This document shows, in pieces, positions 29,046-36,960 of a stretch of DNA of 41,263 bases; within the stretch, counting starts at the first letter, position 1; every line of letters begins with the position of its first letter. The notes beneath the pieces were generated by a model. The model was not told the origin of the DNA. It was given only the letters and a program-made list of their open reading frames with translations, and made no database searches. Where the stretch lies: NCBI GenBank assembly GCA_029232285.1, contig JAOXFI010000056.1, positions 1 to 41,263 of the forward strand, in the 5' to 3' direction. A program made the translations under genes and the position numbers. This stretch comes from Agmasoma carcini (nom. nud.) (taxonomy: Eukaryota; Microsporidia; Thelohaniidae).

Positions 29046-29284
29046 TTGGGGATGATTTGTTTGAAAATATTTTATAAAAGGAATTGATAAAAAAAATATA
29101 AACTATGACAGTTTTATAATAAAAATGTTATAATTTTGATATTAATAATTATTAAAGGAGGATGATAAGATTTCATCAAGGGTTATATCATATTTCCATA
29201 TTTGTTAGTTTTAATTTAATTAAAGCTAATAAATAATATAAAGTAGATTTTATTAAGCAAAATATGATTAGTTAGTTATGTTTG

Positions 29285-29545
29285 GTCAGGTCAATCGTGG
29301 TCGTGATGAGTCGTAATGAATCGTGGTCATATCAGTCATGGTGAGTCATGGTGAGTCATGGTGAGTCATGGTGAGTCATGGTGAGTCATGGTGAGTCATG
29401 GTGAGTCATGGTGAGTCGTGATGAGTCGTGGTGAGTCGTGATGAGTCGTGATGAGTCGTGATGAGTCGTGATGGGTCGTGATGAGTCATGATGAGTCATG
29501 GTTAGACATGGTGAGTCGTGGTCATATCATGATCATACCAGTCAT
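29285..29545. repeat. Minisatellite of 10-bp GTGAGTCATG units
   Basis: About 20 units of GTGAGTCATG / GTGAGTCGTG / ATGAGTCGTG between the divergently or tail-facing genes at 29045 and 29684. The rest of 29046-29683 is AT-rich without a gene. Confidence 0.93.
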
Positions 29546-29683
29546 GGTCAGTTTAATTATTTATTAAAATTATATATATTTCTATCAATTTCTATAAGTT
29601 TTATCAAAGTTATGCAACCTTAATGTTTTAATAGTATAAAATAAATATATTTCTGTAACTAACATAAAATTATTATCTAAAAA

Positions 29684-31930
29684 TTATTTATTTTCTTTTG
29701 TTTTTTCTTCATAAAACCTGACCATTCTTCTTACTTTACCTTCACTAAAATCTATACTAGCAACATCATCCTCTTCAACGAATGTTATTGTGGGGGAGCT
29801 TGAAATTGAGGAAAGGGAATCAGTTGAGGTGGCATAGTTGGATTGCTTGGTTAAGTCACTTGATTTAAGTGAATCATTGTTATTATTTGTCAATGTCATA
29901 GGGTGAGAGTGTGTAGTTTGTTTTTCTTGTGACACTCCTTTGTTATTATTTGTTAATGTCATAGAGTGAGGGGTCGTTATTTCTTTTTCTTGTGACATTC
30001 TTTTGCTATTATTTATATCAATGACAGAATTAGAACCAATCAAAGGACTTTCATGTGTTGAAGCATCACTGCTGAACATTTCTTTGCTATTATTTATATC
30101 AAAGACAGTATTAGAACCAATCAAAGGACTTTCATGTGTTGAAGCATCACTGCTTAACATTTCTTTGCTATTATTTATCTCAATGACAGTATTAGAACCA
30201 ATCAAAGGACTTTCATATGTTGAAGCTTCACTGCTGCTATCTTCAACTAATTTTGTATTATTTTCAAGATCTGAAAATTCAATAAGACTTTTGTTTTCTA
30301 AAATTATATTAAAACTTTCTTTCTTTGGTACAACAATTTCTATAACGTATCGATCTGAAGGAATCATTGATTTCCAATCATTTTGTTGTTTTATCTTGTT
30401 GGTTGAAACTGTTTCATTGTGATCACTATTGGTGAATGATTCAGTATAGAAGCTATCAGTTTTATGGCGATCAGTGGTTTTAGATTTCGTATCTGATGAG
30501 TATGTAATTGAAGGATTTGAAGTATTTGAAGGATTTGAAATATTTGAAATATTGGTATTTTTAATATTATCACTATTTTTAGTTAGATTGTCACCATCTC
30601 TAGTTAAATTATCACTATCTTTAGTTAAATTATCACCATCTTTAACTATATCACTATTTTTAACTATATCAGTATCTTTAGTTAAATTATCACTATCTTT
30701 AACTATATCACTATCTTTAGTTAAATTATCACCATCTCTAGCTATATCATCACTTTTATATTCTATATCTGAATTGTAAGTCTCTACCTTATATGAACCT
30801 TTAACTTCAACATTTATAATTTTTTTAGCTTTAGAATCATCAAATTCTATCACATTAGACTTGAATGGTTTTGATAATTTGACTGAGGTTTGTTCATAAC
30901 TTAAAACTGAAAACTTTTCTATTAATTTTTCAACATTTCCTTTTGGATTTTCAACCAATTCTACAATTTTTGGATTTTCTAAATTATTTTTAATTTCATC
31001 ATTCAAGGCATGATCATTGCCTTTTAGATTTATTTTTTTAATTGGAATCTCAATTTTTGATGTTTTTTGTTTGTTAATTGATTCAATATTTTTATTTTCA
31101 TTCAAACAAAATGTCATGTTGACTAAGTTAGTTGATTTAGATGATTTAGATGATGCTGATGATGCTGATGATGCTGATGATGCTGATGATGCTGATGATG
31201 ATGATGATGATGATGCTGATGATGCTGATGTAGATGATGATGATGCTGATGATGCTGATGTAGATGATGATGATGCTGATGCTGATGTAGATGATGCTGA
31301 TGATGCTGATGTAGATGATGGTGATGATACTGATGTAGATGATGGTGATGATAATGCTGGTGTAGATGGTAATGCTGGTGATGATGGTAATGCTGGTGAT
31401 GATAATGCTGGTGTAGATGCATTGCTACTAGATACATTGCCAGTAGATGAATACATGTCAGTATTTCTATTTTCATCTGTCATGTTTACTAAATCAATTA
31501 TTTTTTCGTCCTTTGATGCTGTGCTGTCATTCCCTAATAAATTTGAACTATCATATTTTACGTATTTATGTACTTTAATCCCACTTTTTTCTGACATTGG
31601 GCCTTCTTTTGTTAAAGTTTCATCCTTTTCAAAAATCTCCTTTTCATCAGATAAAAATGTTATTGTTTTTTGATTTGAAACTAAATCAATGTTAGAATTA
31701 TTTATGCTTTGACTTTCTTTTATTATTGAAATATTTTTACTTTTTTTAAAATTATCAATCATTAATTTTTTTTTTCTTATGTTAATAAATAAAGTATCAA
31801 TATTTTTAGATTCTAAATAGCTTACAATGTCTTCTTTTTTATTAGTTCTTCTCTTAACAATCACGTTTTTATTTCTAACTCTTATTTCATTTCCTATTTC
31901 AACATTTAATACTTTTTTTTTGTTCTTCAT
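29684..31930 (-). CDS. Large low-complexity Ser/Asn/Asp-rich protein, possible PP1-docking C-terminus
   Basis: 748 aa. A basic N-terminus (MKNKKKVLNVEIGNEIRVRN) is followed by acidic, Ser-rich sequence. A Ser/Ala/Pro tract (about residues 150-265) is encoded by GATGATGCT-type trinucleotide repeats (31135-31430 on the plus strand). DNLTKDSDIVKD-like 6-7-residue repeats lie at about 30570-30760. Three 27-residue repeats (SSDASTHESPLIGSNTV...) lie at 30003-30235. The C-terminus GKVRRMVRFYEEKTKENK contains RMVRF, which fits the RVxF docking motif for protein phosphatase 1. No folded domain is recognised. The opposite-strand Asp/Ala- and His-rich ORFs are shadows of the repeats. Confidence 0.72.
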   Translation of the reverse strand: MKNKKKVLNVEIGNEIRVRNKNVIVKRRTNKKEDIVSYLESKNIDTLFINIRKKKLMIDNFKKSKNISIIKESQSINNSNIDLVSNQKTITFLSDEKEIFEKDETLTKEGPMSEKSGIKVHKYVKYDSSNLLGNDSTASKDEKIIDLVNMTDENRNTDMYSSTGNVSSSNASTPALSSPALPSSPALPSTPALSSPSSTSVSSPSSTSASSASSTSASASSSSTSASSASSSSTSASSASSSSSSSASSASSASSASSASSKSSKSTNLVNMTFCLNENKNIESINKQKTSKIEIPIKKINLKGNDHALNDEIKNNLENPKIVELVENPKGNVEKLIEKFSVLSYEQTSVKLSKPFKSNVIEFDDSKAKKIINVEVKGSYKVETYNSDIEYKSDDIARDGDNLTKDSDIVKDSDNLTKDTDIVKNSDIVKDGDNLTKDSDNLTRDGDNLTKNSDNIKNTNISNISNPSNTSNPSITYSSDTKSKTTDRHKTDSFYTESFTNSDHNETVSTNKIKQQNDWKSMIPSDRYVIEIVVPKKESFNIILENKSLIEFSDLENNTKLVEDSSSEASTYESPLIGSNTVIEINNSKEMLSSDASTHESPLIGSNTVFDINNSKEMFSSDASTHESPLIGSNSVIDINNSKRMSQEKEITTPHSMTLTNNNKGVSQEKQTTHSHPMTLTNNNNDSLKSSDLTKQSNYATSTDSLSSISSSPTITFVEEDDVASIDFSEGKVRRMVRFYEEKTKENK
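30003..30235 (-). repeat. 81-bp in-frame tandem repeat (3 units)
   Basis: Three 81-bp units (27 codons) within the Ser-rich protein gene, with period 81 bp between the TTTGCTATTATTTAT words at 30002 and 30083. Confidence 0.9.
31135..31430 (-). repeat. Trinucleotide array encoding Ser/Ala
   Basis: GATGAT(GCT/GTA) and GATGGTGAT arrays; on the coding strand they give Ser, Ala, Thr and Pro codons (AGCATCATC). Confidence 0.9.
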
Positions 31931-32035
31931 GTTGTTTATTTAAAATAATTCTTTTATGTTTCAATTTTAAATGAAACAAAATAAAAACAAAAATTTGATC
32001 ATATTTAAGTATTATTGCTATGTTATGGTTATGAT

Positions 32036-32490
32036 TAGACATGGTGAGTCATGGTTATGATTAAACATGGTTAATTAATTAGACATGATCAGTTAAGGTA
32101 TGGTTTATGATCGGTCATAATCGGTAATGATCAGTCGTGTTGGTCGTGGTCAATCATAGTAAGTCATAATCAGTTATGGTCATAGTTGGATGGTCAGATA
32201 TTTAATCACAGGTCAGGTCATGGCCAGTATTGGTCAGTCATGGTCAGATCATAGTCGGTCATGGTGTCAATCATGGTCAGGTCATGGTCAGTCATAATCA
32301 GTTATGGTCATGGTCATGGTCAGATCATGGTCAGATCATGGTCAGATATTCAATCACAGGTCAGTCATGGTCAAATGAATCAGTTATGGTCAGGTCATCT
32401 CAGGTCATGGCCAGTATTGGTCAGTCATGGTCAGATATTCAATCACAGGTCAGTCATGGTCAAATGAATCAGTTATGGTCATGTCAAAGT
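32036..32490. repeat. Minisatellite of TCATGGTCAG units with higher-order duplication
   Basis: 10-bp TCATGGTCAG-like units, with degenerate GATCGGTCATAATCGG at the left. A composite block of about 57 bp (containing ATATTCAATCACAGGTCAG) occurs near 32336 and again near 32427. It ends about 50 bp before the oxidoreductase ATG. The plus-strand WSWSDHGQ-type ORFs are read-through of the repeat. The rest of 31931-32537 is A/T-rich. Confidence 0.92.
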
Positions 32491-32537
32491 CAGTATATAC
32501 AAACTTTTTATTATTATTATAAATTTTTTTCCTAAAA

Positions 32538-33749
32538 ATGAAACCAATAAACTCAAGAGAATATGATATAATTTTATATGGAGCATCAGGATACACAGCA
32601 TCATTTGTAATTAAAGAATTAGAACAATTAGATGTTAAATGTGCTATTTCAGCTAGAAATACTACAAAATTAACATCTTTCTTACCTAAAATACAGTGTA
32701 ATATTAAAAATATGAATATTTTAACAAAGCAGACAAAAATTCTTATAAATTGTTCAGGTCCGTATTCTGAAATAGGTAGTATTATTTTAGATGCTTGTAT
32801 TGAAACAAAAACTCATTATCTTGATATATGTGGTGAGGTAAAGTTTATTAAAGATTCTTTTAATAATAATAAGTTAAAAGATCAAATTATAGTACATGCA
32901 TGTGGATTTGATAGTGTACCAGCTGATTTAGGTGCATATCTATTAAAGGATGATATTGAAAGTGTTATGAGGATATTTAATACTAAAATCAATGTAGGAA
33001 CATGGCATTCTTTGTTATTTTCTTTAAGATCATTTTCAAGAAAAAATAATAATAATAAAGGTACTAATAATGCTGCTAGTAATAATGGTAAAGGTACTAA
33101 TAATGTTGCTAGTAATAATGGTAAAGGTACTAATAATGGTAATATCAATAATAACGGTAATAGTAATGATAATATCAATAATAACATCAATAATAACGGT
33201 AATATCAACAATAACATCAACAAAAAAAATAAATCAAAATTATTTGAATATAAAAAAAATGAAAATGGAACATATGAAATACCATTCAAAGGTACTGATC
33301 CTTTCATAGTACAACATACATTTAATTATTTTAATATTAAATCACAATATAAAGCTTATATTGATGTTGGTAGTTTTTTTTATGTAATTTTTATTAATTT
33401 ATTATTTTTATTTATTTTAAAAACTATAAAATATGAATTTATGTATAATTTATTTAGAAAATATCCATCTTTCTTTACGATGAATTTAGTTGAGAAAGAG
33501 CCAAATAATAAAAATTCAAGATTTGAACTTTATTTAAATTCTGATAAAAAAAAGTTATTGATCAAAGGTGATGATCCGGCATATGGAGGAACAGCGAAGT
33601 TTATAAGTCAATGTGGATTAACTATTATTGAAGAGGAAGATAAGATTGTAAAAGGGGCTACAACACCTGCAATTGCATTTCATAAGACAAAATTAATTGA
33701 AAGACTTGAAGGTGTTGGTATAAAATTTATTATATCTGAAAAAGAATAA
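32538..33749 (+). CDS. Saccharopine-dehydrogenase-like oxidoreductase (SCCPDH family)
   Basis: 403 aa. N-terminal Rossmann fold YDIILYGASGYTASFV with GASGYT at 15-20; then INCSGPYSEIGS, HYLDICGE and HACGFDSVPADLGAYLL (119-136), the family's hallmark blocks. Residues about 170-230 are an Asn/Gly-rich insertion (GKGTNN repeats) absent from relatives. A membrane span lies at about 280-297. The C-terminus DDPAYGGTAKFISQCGL and TTPAIAF fit the family. SCCPDH proteins are membrane- or lipid-droplet-associated; the substrate is unknown. The lysine pathway itself should not be assumed. ATAAATTTTTTTCC lies just before the ATG. Confidence 0.88.
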   Translation: MKPINSREYDIILYGASGYTASFVIKELEQLDVKCAISARNTTKLTSFLPKIQCNIKNMNILTKQTKILINCSGPYSEIGSIILDACIETKTHYLDICGEVKFIKDSFNNNKLKDQIIVHACGFDSVPADLGAYLLKDDIESVMRIFNTKINVGTWHSLLFSLRSFSRKNNNNKGTNNAASNNGKGTNNVASNNGKGTNNGNINNNGNSNDNINNNINNNGNINNNINKKNKSKLFEYKKNENGTYEIPFKGTDPFIVQHTFNYFNIKSQYKAYIDVGSFFYVIFINLLFLFILKTIKYEFMYNLFRKYPSFFTMNLVEKEPNNKNSRFELYLNSDKKKLLIKGDDPAYGGTAKFISQCGLTIIEEEDKIVKGATTPAIAFHKTKLIERLEGVGIKFIISEKE

Positions 33750-33753
33750 AAAT

Positions 33754-33995
33754 TATTAAAAATAGATTTGAATTATTTTAAATTAGATTGAGAACCCTTA
33801 TAATAAAAAATATTAAAAATAGATTTAAAATAGAATTGAATTATTTAAAATTAGATTGAGAAACCATATAATAAAAAATATTGAAAATAGAATTGAATTA
33901 TTTAAAATTAGATTGAGAAACCATATAATAAAAAATATTAAAAATAGAATTGAATTATTTAAAATTAGATTAAGAAATCTTATAATAAAAAAATT
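33754..33995. repeat. ~57-bp tandem repeat (4 units) after the oxidoreductase gene
   Basis: Units of the form ATTRAAAATAGAATTGAATT...AGATTGAGAAACC...ATAATAAAAAAT, 57-68 bp each, fill the space to the next (convergent) gene. Confidence 0.9.
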
Positions 33996-34030
33996 TAAAA
34001 TATTATATAAATATATTAAAAAATAAATAA

Positions 34031-35623
34031 CTAATTTTTATTTGTTAGATTTGTGTTAAATCTTTTAATAACATGATTTTTTTCATAAATATAAAAAATT
34101 TCATAATTCAAATATTCCTCATTAATGTCTATTAAGTTATAATTATTTTTTTCAAACTTTGTAATATTAAATTCATGATCTATTTTATACCATTTGTTGT
34201 TGAATTTTTTAATAATAAAATTATTTTCATTTTTATTATTTTTATCAAAAAATAAAATTAATTTAAGAAAATAAATTGAATTTCTAAAATTTGAATCTTT
34301 TAATGTAAAAAAATCAGGAAAATCAATTTTTTCTTTTTTCACTTTATAAAAATTATCAAATATTTTTTTAGTTTGATGTAAGTCAATTAAATATAAATTT
34401 GGTAAAGTTTTATAAGCAAAAGTAAAATTAAGATTATCTGGTGAAATATTAGCTTTGCAATTATGACAGTTCAGACCATTCTTTAATTTACTATATAATT
34501 TTGTATTATAATCTAAGTCATGATAATTGTAAGTATTATTGTTTAAATTGATTCCTCTATATTGCATTAAATTATAAAAATCAATAATTTTATCATTTTT
34601 ATAATTTTCATTCTTCAGTATTTGATTACATTTTAAACATTTGGTTTGAGCACATATTTCAATTTGAAAAAGATTTTTTATATCATCAAATGTTTGGAAA
34701 ATTTGATGATATAAAAATTTTTTAAATCCGTAATAATTGGTAAAAACATCTTTATCGTTGATATTTTTAATGGTATTTTTATTGATATTGATATTGGTAT
34801 TTATACTATTATTATTGGTATTTTTAATGGTATTATTGGTATTATTAACACCTTTATCATTATTACCTTTATCATTATCACCTTTATCACTTTTGAATAA
34901 ATCAATTATATTATTTATATCTAATTCTTTACCAACACATAATTCCTTTTCATTACTTAAACATTCATAATTATATTTTAAACTTTCTTCTTCATCAATT
35001 ATTATTTTAGTATAAAATATATTATTTGCTAATTTTTTAAATAAATAACCATTTCCATCCTTTGATGATAAAAACACTGATCTCACTTCATCTATCAACA
35101 TCAAACCCAATAAAATCATATTTTTATGCTTATTTATACTATTAAATTTAGGTATCGTCATTTTCTTCTTTTGTGCACAAATAAACAACGTAGCATTACT
35201 TGGTAAATTATGTTCAACCACATTTGATTCTCCAACAGTGCCTTTTTCATTATTCAAGTGATATTCTATAGGATATATTGATGAATTTAAACTAAAAATC
35301 ATCAAAATTTTTTTTGTAATTGCATTTTTTTTTATTATAAGAAAATCATTATTATTTTTTGAAAATATTATTTTTTCATGTATATTAGTATTATCTATAA
35401 AATTTATGACACAATAATCAAGTTCAGCATTATGAATTGAAATATTTTTGAATGGTTTGATTTTAATTGAGTTGGTTTTAATTGTTGGATTATTTGAAAT
35501 ATCTTTATATAAACACACCTTAATTGTCATAAATATAGCAATACTACTCAAAAACAGCAATATATGTACTTTATATTTATAAAATAAACTCAATATACTC
35601 TTATCTGTTTTTTCATTGTCCAT
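34031..35623 (-). CDS. Membrane-anchored ubiquitin-specific-protease-like protein, probably inactive
   Basis: 530 aa. One N-terminal span at about 19-38 (HILLFLSSIAIFMTIKVCL). The second half follows the USP fold: CLKC (329-332) and CHNC (386-389) as the zinc-ribbon pairs, LPNLYLIDLHQ for the 'LPxILxIHLKRF' strand, NKWYKIDHEF for the 'WYxFDD' strand, and YLNYEIFYIYEK for 'AYxLFYxR'. I find no Cys box (GLxNLGNTCYMNS), and the position before NKWYK lacks the GHY histidine. An Asn/Asp-rich stretch (about 245-290, DKGNNDKGVNN) is inserted. AAAAAATTTACCC abuts the ATG. Fold assignment is likely; loss of activity is inferred. Confidence 0.62.
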   Translation of the reverse strand: MDNEKTDKSILSLFYKYKVHILLFLSSIAIFMTIKVCLYKDISNNPTIKTNSIKIKPFKNISIHNAELDYCVINFIDNTNIHEKIIFSKNNNDFLIIKKNAITKKILMIFSLNSSIYPIEYHLNNEKGTVGESNVVEHNLPSNATLFICAQKKKMTIPKFNSINKHKNMILLGLMLIDEVRSVFLSSKDGNGYLFKKLANNIFYTKIIIDEEESLKYNYECLSNEKELCVGKELDINNIIDLFKSDKGDNDKGNNDKGVNNTNNTIKNTNNNSINTNININKNTIKNINDKDVFTNYYGFKKFLYHQIFQTFDDIKNLFQIEICAQTKCLKCNQILKNENYKNDKIIDFYNLMQYRGINLNNNTYNYHDLDYNTKLYSKLKNGLNCHNCKANISPDNLNFTFAYKTLPNLYLIDLHQTKKIFDNFYKVKKEKIDFPDFFTLKDSNFRNSIYFLKLILFFDKNNKNENNFIIKKFNNKWYKIDHEFNITKFEKNNYNLIDINEEYLNYEIFYIYEKNHVIKRFNTNLTNKN

Positions 35624-35639
35624 GGGTAAATTTTTTATT
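35624..35639 (-). promoter_or_regulatory. AAAAAATTTACCC signal of the USP-like gene
   Basis: Directly abuts the ATG at 35623 on the minus strand. Confidence 0.65.
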
Positions 35640-35685
35640 AAAAATTAAAAATTAAAATATTTCACTAGGTGAAGAATAGAAAAAT

Positions 35686-35830
35686 TAAAAATACTAACTA
35701 ACTAACTTGTAAAGGTAATAAAAATACCTTTGATCACAGTGGATACACTGAAAAATACTAACTAACTAACTAACTTGTAAAGGTAATAAAAATACCTTTG
35801 GTCACAGTGGAAACTGGTTTCGGTCAAGTA
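35686..35830 (+). repeat. Duplicated hairpin segment plus dispersed-element fragment
   Basis: A roughly 55-bp unit occurs twice (35690-35743 and 35755-35812). Each holds the perfect inverted repeat AAAGGTA-ATAAAAA-TACCTTT followed by GATCACAGTGGA / GGTCACAGTGGA. The second continues into AAACTGGTTTCGGTCAAG, which matches the dispersed element's AAACTAGTTTGCGGTC block. Confidence 0.65.
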
Positions 35831-35920
35831 ATAATCAACCTTCTTATCATAAATAACTATCACATCATATAATATTGGTTATACCTTAATATCTTAGATA
35901 TAAATAATTTTATTCTCTTA

Positions 35921-36060
35921 TTACCAACACATCAGTGTATTGTCACTTTCTTTGTTGGATTCATCTTTATTCATGTCACTCGCACCATAACCTGCCATCG
36001 TTCTGGTAAACATTTCTTTCTTTCAAATATAACTAATTATCTCAATATTTAATATCTTTT
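35921..36060 (-). repeat. Retroelement-like fragment B (MFTRTMAG peptide)
   Basis: A 30-codon ORF (35921-36013, starting MFTRTMAGYGASDMNKDE) and its leader GATAATTAGTTATATTT match fragment A at 21090-21205. Confidence 0.65.
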
Positions 36061-36099
36061 ACTTCAATTCTCCCACCTTAACCTAATTTTACCTTTGCG

Positions 36100-36720
36100 T
36101 AATCAAATCCAGATTTGATTACAATACCAAGATCAGTCTACAATGATTTTAGTAATGGCCAGTCTTCTGTGTATCCAACCTTCTCCCTTTTCAAAAAAAA
36201 ATAGTTTAGGGTCTTTAACATACCATTTCCTGTAAGCATATGCTTTTATATGATTTTTTCTATTTCTTGAAATATATATTTTTATCTTTTATTTAGATTT
36301 TGAACCTTAGATCAGTTCACTTGGTGCCATTTAAATAGTTTTGTTTTTTAAAAATTTATTTACATATATTGTACTTTTAGAGTTCTTTTATTCAGTCTAA
36401 ATATTCCATTGTTTGTTATCTTTAGTGTCTAATTAAAGCGCTCAATGAAGGCCATTGTTGTTGGATTGTAAGGTGATGAATGCTTAATGTCAATTGAATG
36501 TTTTTAGCATATTCTGTAAAATTCTATTGAAGTAAATTCGCTCCTATTGTCACAAAGTGTGGCAACATAACATAAATAATAATCAGTTAAGAAGCTTCAA
36601 TATATATTGAATATTTAGACTTTGATATATTTTTTAAAATAATCCAAAAAATAATGAATTCAACCTTTATCAAACTCAAAGAAATTCTTTACCAAATGTA
36701 ATGAATATTCTAAGAATAAT
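36100..36720 (-). pseudogene. LTR-retrotransposon integrase relic
   Basis: The minus strand reads FLTDYYLCYVATLCDNRSEF, then TSIEFYRIC, a stop, then HSIDIKHSSPYNPTTMAFIE and RFN, stop, TLK. This matches the integrase catalytic core 'xCDNGxEF...SPYxPxxNGxxERxNxTLK' with the second Asp and the Glu kept. Further down KVKLG and GRIEVKDIK resemble the integrase C-terminal end. Stops within the core show it is dead. Ty3/gypsy-like is likely, but the RT that would decide is not visible. Confidence 0.68.
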
Positions 36721-36960
36721 ATATTATGGCAGATGATTAATCATACTAGGATTATTTATCCAATGGTAAACCTTTGAATAATTACGTGAACCACCGATCA
36801 ATAAAATGAATGAACTTTCCTTGATAAGCTTTTTATTACTCCACACGTGGTCACCTCAATATAATACATGTTTAATATAAAAGTTATTGATTTTGATAAG
36901 GATGTAATAGATTTTATATTGAATTCAAATATATTATCATAATATTTTAATATAATTTTT

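Noticed and set aside
31017..31673. Asp/Ala-rich (plus) and His/Gln-rich (minus) ORFs
   Set aside because: Alternative frames of the trinucleotide array in the Ser-rich protein gene, which has the longer open frame continuing well beyond the array.
32230..32535. Plus-strand ORFs rich in WS, HGQ and MVRS
   Set aside because: Read-through of the TCATGGTCAG minisatellite, in two frames; no independent evidence of coding.
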